Both the position numbers and the translations under genes were made by a program. Of a stretch of DNA of 12,782 bases, positions 7,319 to 12,782 are shown piece by piece. Location: the NCBI GenBank assembly GCA_018398765.1, contig JAHBMJ010003224.1, forward strand, positions 1 to 12,782, read 5' to 3'. A model generated the notes under the pieces. That model saw only the letters and a program-made list of their open reading frames with translations, was not told where the DNA came from and did not search any database. Each line of letters starts with the position of its first letter. Position 1 is the first letter of the stretch. This DNA comes from Chromera velia. Lineage: Eukaryota; Sar; Chromeraceae.

Positions 7319-7579
7319 CGTTGGAGAGTGGCAGTTAGTTGGCTAGCATAACAGAGCTCATAGGTCGTAAGTTCAAGTTCTGTCATGCAAGGTTCGTACT
7401 TCTCTCTAAAGCAATGCTCTATTGCTTTCAAACTGACTGACCTGCATAGACTTGCATTGCATGTGTATTGACTCATAGACGGTGCGACGCCATGCATGCG
7501 GCTAGGCTCGGCATGCGCGTGGCTCATTCCATTCTGACACATGGAACCACTTATTGTCACTCAGACGCTCACATCGTTA
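7319..7579 (-). repeat. Terminal direct repeat, right copy (5' LTR if read on minus)
   Basis: Offset exactly 2430 bp from the left copy with no indels. Differences are at 7353, 7362, 7382 and 7431. Its internal edge abuts the primer-binding-site-like sequence at 7308-7318. The outer flank (TGTATATG) does not match the left flank, so no target-site duplication is visible. Confidence 0.93.
7329..7380 (+). promoter_or_regulatory. tRNA-like Pol III A and B boxes in right terminal repeat
   Basis: Same boxes as in the left repeat (A box 7329-7342, B box 7370-7380), both unchanged. Two of the four differences between the copies (7353, 7362) fall between the boxes, one (7382) just after the B box and one (7431) further downstream. 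Confidence 0.45.
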
Positions 7580-7999
7580 TGTATATGCTACGACGCACGC
7601 GCTTACTTCAATCGTAGCTCTGGAAAGACACATACGTGGGCCGGCTCAATCACAGTCGATGTAGTAAGGCGAGGCGCTCGCTCACGCTCGCACCATAACC
7701 TACACATACGCTAGTAGTACACATACCTCCCCCCTAGAATGATCGTCCCTGATCGTTTCATTCTGTCAACGGTTTTCATTCATCCTCGAGCGTACTTCGT
7801 TCATGCTTACTCTGAAAGTTACTCATACGTAAATGAATCAGAACTCGCACCAAAGAGAATAGACAAGAATGAATGCACATCGATCCTTGTATCGAAGAAA
7901 TGAAAAGTCATCCATCTATGCATGAAGGTGAAAATCTTTCCACAATCATGTCATTCACACACATACACACCTCGTTTGGCACAATTGACATGAAAGCTG
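7580..7999. other. Non-coding stretch right of the terminal-repeat element
   Basis: No coding frame, RNA gene or clear repeat recognised. It contains short repeats such as GATCG...GATCG near 7741-7760 and several ATGAAT/CATTC words. Confidence 0.4.
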
Positions 8000-8588
8000 T
8001 CACAGTGGCCGGCTATGAGCAGAGTTGTGGTTATACTTGACCTGTACGTGCTTATTCGCCTGGTGCATGCGCATGACTTCTGGTGGTAACCATGCTAGTC
8101 TCTCTAGGGTCAGACATGCTAACCCTATAGCCTCCCTCTCTCCTCTTCCTGGTGGCAATATATTTGTGTATGCTCCAAGTCGTCGCACTCATTCACTGTG
8201 GAGAAACAAAATGATGAACATAACCATCTGAAAGAGCTCTTTCTTGGAGATCACCATCGGAATGGTGGTCATCTTCATCCCCCCTCACTTCAAAAAGTCA
8301 ATCAGCCTTCCGTTCATCTCATCATCATCTGTGCTGAGCCCCTCTTGCTCTGCCCATGCAATCATCTTAGCAAGCAGAGTGTTAGCGAATGCATTGAGCT
8401 TTTGCTTCTCACTGTCTGTATTACACCAACCTGACGGAGGTGCTGGGTCTCAGCGGGTCAGTCAGTCTCTCAGCTGCTTCTGCTCTCTGGTCTTCCTTCG
8501 TCTTGTTCTTAGATCCAGGTGGTCTACTTCATCCTCTCTTTTCCTGCTTCTCTTCTTTATCTCCTGTTCTTTGTCTCTTCCCCCCCAT
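8000..8588 (-). pseudogene. Decayed minus-strand reading frame, unrecognised protein
   Basis: From ATG 8586-8588 the frame gives a basic start (MGGKRQR), meets TGA at 8529-8531, and continues protein-like (KNKTKEDQRAEAAERLTDPL) to a TAA at 8421-8423. A +1 shift near 8425-8430 leads into a convincing stretch, WCNTDSEKQKLNAFANTLL then AKMIAWAEQEGL, that ends ...RLIDFLK at TGA 8285-8287. That second frame stays open past 8285 with only a TGA at 8189-8191 until TGA 8000-8002. The composition (charged, amphipathic, Trp-containing) is unlike the surrounding DNA. It is either a broken gene, perhaps from a mobile element, or a gene with short introns I cannot place. No family recognised. Confidence 0.35.
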
Positions 8589-8655
8589 TAGGCTGGCATT
8601 AGCCCCCCAAGTTCACTTATAAATTTATTTAAATTCATGTAAATTCATTGCTTAT

Positions 8656-8868
8656 AAAGAAAAAAAAAAAAAAGTAAGCGATCAGAGGAGATCTTTTTTT
8701 TTCTTTTTTTTTTACTTTTCTACTCTAAACAATACCTAGAACAACACTTAACAACAGTTGTGCAACAGATGAACAACATGTGTGCAATACTTAAACAACA
8801 GTTGTATATGAGTAAAAAAGAAAAAAAAAAGAAAAAAGTAAAGGGTTTTGGGGAATCTTTTTTTTTTT
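8656..8868. repeat. Paired A-tract/T-tract module
   Basis: Two copies of the same layout: an A-rich run, GTAA, exactly 13 variable bases, ATC, then a T run. Copy 1 has GTAA 8674-8677, ATC 8691-8693, T run 8694-8702. Copy 2 has GTAA 8838-8841, ATC 8855-8857, T run 8858-8868. Copy 1's T run with ACTTTTC and copy 2's leading GTAAAAAAG form an inverted pair. Between them is a partial 43-bp duplication starting ACTTAACAACAGTTGTG (8746) and ACTTAAACAACAGTTGTA (8789). Confidence 0.6.
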
Positions 8869-9737
8869 CAGCCAACGCCTAGGTATATGTTAGTCGACCT
8901 ATATATGCTACCTGCTGAGGCCTTGCTCGAAGATAGATCAACCAGAATTAGCCCCGGATAAAAGCTGGAATCCTAGCTGTCACAGATCTTACCCTACATA
9001 TTATGGTTGATCCCACTTGTTGCTTAATTAGGCTACGGGACATCTTTTCAGGAAAAAGAGTTATCTATAGAGTCTTACCCTGTGGAGTTTGGAATAGTCT
9101 TGAACTTTGTTGCAGAAGTTTGGAGTGTGCTTTGAGATAAAGGGTGTAGAACTTTGGAGGGATGTAGGACAGAAGACTTAGTTAGTACAGAGAGAAAGTG
9201 AGTGGTTAAAGAAGGAGGTTTAGACAGCCTACCTTACAGAAGAAGAAACTAAGAAGGAGTTGAAAGTATCTAATTCAAAGCTGACGACGATAGAGGCGGA
9301 CAGAGGGATCTTTGGCCGTTACCAAAGTGAAAAGGGCAGTTACGTTTGACCAGTACGTCGCTGCGTTAAGATAGCATGTGGAAGCCTCACGCAGGAGAAA
9401 AGCTGACTGTCAAATTTTATATAAGATAATGTGTGGTTACACTGTGGTATTGAACACTAGTAAAGATTGACGTAGCGCAGAACTTCGGAATAGACTTGAA
9501 CTTTATAGGTGAAAAGCGCAGAATTTAGGCTGAACTTGAATTTCCTAAGAAGTTTCAGTCAACAGTGACAGGGGGGTACTATCTTCTTACGGTGGCTGCC
9601 TTTTCTACTGGCTGCATCGAAATGAACTTTTGTCATGCAGAGTGTGTTGTTAAAAGTCTATATCCTTCTACTTTTGACTCCATATAGCCGCGTTCGCTCG
9701 TCTAGCTTTGCCGCATTGGTGTAAAACCAGCGCCTCG
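8869..9737. other. Gene-less stretch with weak dispersed repeats
   Basis: Stop-rich in all frames by eye. A 20-mer GGAATAGTCTTGAACTTTGT (9091-9110) recurs with two changes at 9487-9506. A 16-mer GAGTCTTACCCTGTGG (9070-9085) recurs with one change at 10429-10444. No gene or RNA recognised. Confidence 0.45.
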
Positions 9738-9832
9738 GAAAAAGAAAGAAGACGAAGAGAGGAAAGCAAAGCGGGAGTGAGAAGTAAGAGAGTGAAAGAG
9801 AGAGAGATGAAGAAAAAAAAAGAGTAAAGTAA
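9738..9832 (+). repeat. Purine-rich tract
   Basis: About 95 nt, almost all A and G with only scattered pyrimidines. The hydrophobic Phe/Leu/Ser minus frames across it are translations of the complementary pyrimidine run and are not credible genes. Confidence 0.6.
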
Positions 9833-10189
9833 ACGACTGCAAACATCTGCGAGCATATGCATCGGCGTGGAGATGCATGCGTACATCTGACCGCACGGAT
9901 ACCGCACGGGCCTGACTGTATCCTACTCTCTGTCGCTCTTTCTGTCTAGCATTTCCATCTCGCTCTTTCTTTCTGGGGGGTACGAAAGGTTAATGAAGAG
10001 CTGGGGAAACGTAAGACCTTGCAATGGGAAGCTTGCGGCCGTTGAATGACGGACCTTGCTGTTAGGTAGGGAGGGTGTGCTTCTGCAGGCCCCGGGCAAG
10101 CCAACATCCCTAAAACACGCTTTTTGAGGAAAGGCTTGGCGGGTTAGCGTTGCCGGTGAGGCAGTGGTAATAGTACTTTTGCGCACGTT

Positions 10190-10213
10190 AATTTGATTGA
10201 CTTGTGTCAAATT
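10190..10213. repeat. Inverted repeat AATTTGA / TCAAATT
   Basis: 7-bp perfect arms around a 10-nt loop. Could be chance. Confidence 0.4.
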
Positions 10214-10381
10214 CAATGGGAGGAAACTTTTCTGCTTGTCAGCTTTCGCGTCTAAATATTTTTGACTATCTCCTTAAAGGTGTTCTGTTCGTTGCATGAG
10301 TTTGCATTGCGTCTGCATAGTTAATCGTGTCCTTTTGCTCAATTTTTTTCCCTTTCCGCGCATGCTCGAATGTGTCTGACT

Positions 10382-10399
10382 AATCGCGGGGACGCGATT
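10382..10399. repeat. Inverted repeat with GNRA-type loop
   Basis: AATCGCG (10382-10388), loop GGGA, CGCGATT (10393-10399). A perfect 7-bp stem with a GNRA-consistent tetraloop if transcribed from the plus strand. No surrounding RNA gene is identified. Confidence 0.5.
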
Positions 10400-11223
10400 T
10401 TATTGTCCGTGGCCGGGGGGGATCTGTGGAGTCCTACCCTGTGGCGCCGCCCTTTAAGCCCTCGCATGTGCCGTGACTGAGTGAGCCAGCGTGCCGCGCC
10501 ATATTTCGCCGCCACGCTTTGCTTCGTACGTGTCGCGCGCGTCGATCAAAGTTGTTGAAGTCGAGCCTGACCTTCGTATTCAAGCAACATGTCACTCGAG
10601 TAACAGATAGCATCGTTTAAGTCTGATATCTGTTTATCATAGATCGAGAGTCTGAGAGAGAGGAACAAAAAGAGGACTAAGCAGAAACCGTGCATGATAA
10701 AATGAACCCAGCTGATTGGAATCCCACTAGGAGATCGCGTTAGCGCTTAAACTGATAAAGAGTCAAACCTCCTGTAAAGTGTTGCTTGAGTTAGTGTTGC
10801 TCACGTTCCTTCTTCAGATCTTCCCCAGGGTTCTTGTCTTCGCTTTACCTTCTGTCTGGACGCCACAAGGCGGCTGGACAGGAGGGACAAAGCACATCCC
10901 CTTATTCATCATTCCATCCACCTTGCTAATTAAGCATTGGGATGAAGTTTAGCTAGAAGTCTAGGGTGAAATCGTATCTGTCATATCCTTTAGACCTCCG
11001 CTACCCCTCTGTAGTTTCTTTTTCTTCTCCTACCGTTGCCTAGAGGGCTTACTAGTAATCAGCTCTAGGCTTAGCTCTATATGGTATTAGCTTAAAAGTA
11101 CGTAGTGTGGTAGTAACAAAACATCGAATGAAGCAGAAATCACATTCAAAATTATAATACTAATCAGCCAGTCTAAAAACTAAAACATAATGCTAACACT
11201 CGATGTTCTAGTTGATATTATGT

Positions 11224-11244
11224 TACATCATGTATCATGATGTA
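11224..11244. repeat. 9-bp-arm palindrome
   Basis: TACATCATG (11224-11232), TAT, CATGATGTA (11236-11244). Perfect arms with a 3-nt centre in AT-rich DNA. It could be a protein-binding dyad or a cruciform. Confidence 0.6.
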
Positions 11245-11402
11245 GGAAATTAAATTAAAACACAAAAATGTTACACTCTGATAAAATGACAGTGTGTCTT
11301 CTGGCTCTGTAATTTACAATAAAAATGCAAGCGAACCATACACACTGTAACACACAACTATTAAAGCACACGAACCATCCCTAGAAACACCGACACACGA
11401 GA

Positions 11403-11422
11403 TGCAGACACACACGCACACA

Positions 11423-11484
<62 letters not shown>

Positions 11485-11544
11485 CACACACACAGAGGGG
11501 GGAGGGGGAGGGAGGGCGAGAGACCCAGACGCGCAGAGTCGCAG

Positions 11545-11576
<32 letters not shown>

Positions 11577-11588
11577 GCACGCACGCAC
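11403..11588 (+). repeat. Compound CA/GA/GACAGA/ACGC microsatellite block
   Basis: (AC)n at about 11407-11440, (AG)n to about 11466, GACAGA units to about 11483, (AC)n again, a G-rich purine spacer at 11493-11520, (AC)n at 11544-11572, then ACGC units to 11588. All long frames across it are repeat translations. Confidence 0.93.
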
Positions 11589-12233
11589 TCACACACGACG
11601 ATACACTCATGACACAGAGACCGAGAGCGAGAGCGCGCCCGAGAGAGAGGGAGAGAGAGGACGGGCGAACGGCAGGGGGGGGCGGGACACGACGAAAGAC
11701 AAAACTGAAGATCCGAAAGAGAGGGACTGACAGCAGCCGCACGGATGGAACCGACACCACCAGACAGCAGAGGGATCGAGACGGAGAAAGCTAGAAAAAA
11801 CACAAAGTGCATTTCTCTGAATTGATGGCTAATCAGTTTCTGTTCTCATGCCGGCTCCGACCGCCTTCAAAACTTCGAACTGTTTCGTCTTTCCGTCTTT
11901 CTCTGAACGGGTGCACGCACGTTATGACACGTCCCTGACACCATTCAGAGGGTTCGGCACAGCCATCGAATCTTTCTCTCTTTTCTCTCAGAAGGGGTTC
12001 AAACGAAAAGGACTTCTCTCCCCTCCATCCAAAAACGAAAAGGACTTCTCTCCCCTCCATCCAAAGTCGCTTCCCCACTTCCAATTCCATCGAACTATCA
12101 AAAAGACAGGAGAAATGAATCATGCGAAAACGCGCCCCACCTCTCAAAACAGAAAGCCGCGACATACATCCTTGAAGGACCAGCAAAAAAACGCGCGCAG
12201 ACTGCTGAATTCAAGATCAGCTGCAGAAGGCGT
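11589..12233. other. Downstream flank of the LHC gene
   Basis: No supported gene. The first part (to about 11780) is purine-rich; the remainder probably includes the 3' UTR of the minus-strand LHC gene. No AATAAA on the minus strand was found between 11800 and 12233. It contains the 32-bp tandem duplication at 12001-12064. Confidence 0.45.
12001..12064. repeat. 32-bp tandem duplication downstream of the LHC gene
   Basis: Two identical 32-bp units, each starting AAACGAAAAGGACTTCTC (12001 and 12033). They lie about 170-230 nt past the LHC stop codon, so probably within or near its 3' UTR. Confidence 0.92.
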
Positions 12234-12782
12234 TTACTTGGAGATGTAGGGGAACTCGGTGGCGCCTCCGATGTAGTACTGGAAGGTCATAGCGAGGAGG
12301 CCAACCATGGCAATGCGGCCGTTGTTGAGCTCCTTGTTGCGGAGGTCAAGGTACTCCTCGGGATCCTCGGGCTTGCCGTAGGTGATGCCGGGGGCAACCT
12401 CATCGGCGTCGGTCTGCTTGTAGAACACCTGGTCCATAAGGGCAACAAAGAGAGCAACCTGAGCCCAGCCGGCAGCGGGGAGAGCAGGGAAGGCAGCGAA
12501 GCCACCGGGGATATCAGAGAAGGCGGGGCCGTCCTGCTTGAAGGGAAGGTCGAAGCCGGCGTTGAGGTTTCCGGGGAGACGGGCACCGAGCTCGGTGGCA
12601 GCAAGGCCGAGGATTCCGAGCATAGCGAGTCTTCCGTTCTTGAGCTCCTTGAGTCTGTACTCCTTGAACTTCTCGTCCTCAGGAGAGAGGTCAAAGGGGT
12701 TGAAGATGGGGAACCCGGGGAGGCCGTACTTGCCAGAGCCGGGAGCGTCATCGAAGGACATCTTCATCTCGGACCTGGCGGA
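12234..12782 (-). CDS. Plastid light-harvesting chlorophyll-binding protein (FCP/red-lineage LHC type), 5' partial
   Basis: The frame is open from the window edge to TAA at 12234-12236, giving 182 visible residues. LHC proteins sit in the thylakoid membrane, bind chlorophylls and carotenoids and pass excitation energy to photosystems. The two characteristic LHC helices are clear: [11 protein letters not shown] (helix 1, about residues 41-67) and [11 protein letters not shown] (helix 3, about 146-172), each with the Glu...Asn/Arg pair that ligates chlorophyll and makes the inter-helix salt bridge. Helix 2 is about 103-122 ([16 protein letters not shown]). The N-terminal [14 protein letters not shown] and overall size match mature FCP-like chains. 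The real start and bipartite plastid targeting sequence lie beyond 12782; the Met at 12765-12767 is internal, since the frame continues upstream (SARSEM). Bases are biased to C or G at third positions, typical of a highly expressed gene. Assignment to an LHC subfamily is not possible by eye. Confidence 0.95.
   Translation of the reverse strand, partial: SARSEMKMSFDDAPGSGKYGLPGFPIFNPFDLSPEDEKFKEYRLKELKNGRLAMLGILGLAATELGARLPGNLNAGFDLPFKQDGPAFSDIPGGFAAFPALPAAGWAQVALFVALMDQVFYKQTDADEVAPGITYGKPEDPEEYLDLRNKELNNGRIAMVGLLAMTFQYYIGGATEFPYISK

Larger units (their letters stand above)
4889..7579 (-). mobile_element. Non-autonomous LTR-retroelement-like unit, minus orientation
   Basis: Two 261-bp direct repeats (4889-5149 and 7319-7579) flank 2.17 kb. 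Read on the minus strand, the 5' repeat ends at 7319 and is followed immediately by TGGTAGCAGAG, the complement of a tRNA 3' end and hence a primer-binding-site candidate. Next come a long open frame down to 5622, and a G-rich stretch near the 3' repeat that could be a polypurine tract. No reverse transcriptase, RNase H, protease or integrase motif was seen, so it would depend on another element for copying. The repeats differ at 4 of 261 positions, implying fairly recent insertion if they are LTRs. I could not find a target-site duplication, and the outer ends do not give clean TG...CA. Alternatively, two copies of a tRNA-derived SINE may flank an unrelated gene. Confidence 0.6.
9833..11400. 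other. Gene-less stretch with short palindromes
   Basis: No supported coding frame or tRNA. Short perfect inverted repeats occur at 10190-10213, 10382-10399 and 11224-11244. Composition moves from GC-rich near 10380-10560 to AT-rich at 11090-11300. Confidence 0.45.

Noticed and set aside
7131-8588. UGA reassigned to an amino acid in this genome
   Set aside because: Several in-frame stops are TGA, but the AP-2 alpha-like gene ends with TGA exactly where the family ends, and one element stop is TAA. Decay or introns are simpler.
9658-9907. Three overlapping hydrophobic minus frames
   Set aside because: They translate the complement of a purine-rich tract; Phe/Leu/Ser runs only and no supporting start or neighbour.
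11314-11812. Val/Cys and Ser/Leu repeat frames over the CA/GA block
   Set aside because: Microsatellite translations in several frames at once.
11833-12249. Frames on both strands downstream of the LHC gene
   Set aside because: They contain the 32-bp tandem, lack domain features and overlap the LHC stop region; more likely UTR or flank.

Overview
The window looks like nuclear DNA of a photosynthetic eukaryote of the red-plastid lineage. Two genes run off its edges. A plastid light-harvesting protein of the fucoxanthin chlorophyll a/c type lies at the right edge on the minus strand. A spliced gene with GT-AG introns ends in an alpha-adaptin (AP-2 alpha) appendage domain and lies at the left on the plus strand. 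A red-type LHC, ordinary GT-AG introns, abundant microsatellites and a strong excess of GCATGC (a known apicomplexan AP2-factor motif core) suggest a chromerid such as Chromera velia. This is an inference; another LHC-bearing alveolate or stramenopile is possible.

Layout. Positions 1-3329 (+) hold the 3' part of the AP-2 alpha-like gene: three exons joined in phase 0, an unusually long hinge with a coiled coil, then the appendage. Its second intron contains a 93-nt pyrimidine tract and a 62-bp tandem repeat. Positions 3330-4888 are 3' flank, a cluster of TGCATGC motifs and an AT-rich block. Positions 4889-7579 form a compact element, probably an LTR-type retroelement read on the minus strand. 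It has two 261-bp direct terminal repeats (4 differences), a tRNA-primer-binding-site-like sequence abutting the 5' repeat, and one long minus frame interrupted by only two stops. No reverse transcriptase or integrase is visible, so it would be non-autonomous. The repeats also carry tRNA-like A and B boxes on the opposite strand.

Positions 7580-11400 are mostly non-coding. They hold a decayed minus-strand reading frame (8000-8588), a duplicated A-tract/T-tract module (8656-8868), short palindromes and a few dispersed short repeats. Positions 11403-11588 are compound CA/GA microsatellites. Positions 11590-12233 are the downstream side of the LHC gene and include a 32-bp tandem duplication. Positions 12234-12782 (-) are the LHC gene, missing its N-terminal targeting sequence.

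The two host genes act separately: one in clathrin-mediated vesicle formation, the other in photosynthetic light harvesting. The most unusual object is the terminal-repeat element, whose long terminal repeats look tRNA-derived and whose product is unrecognised.
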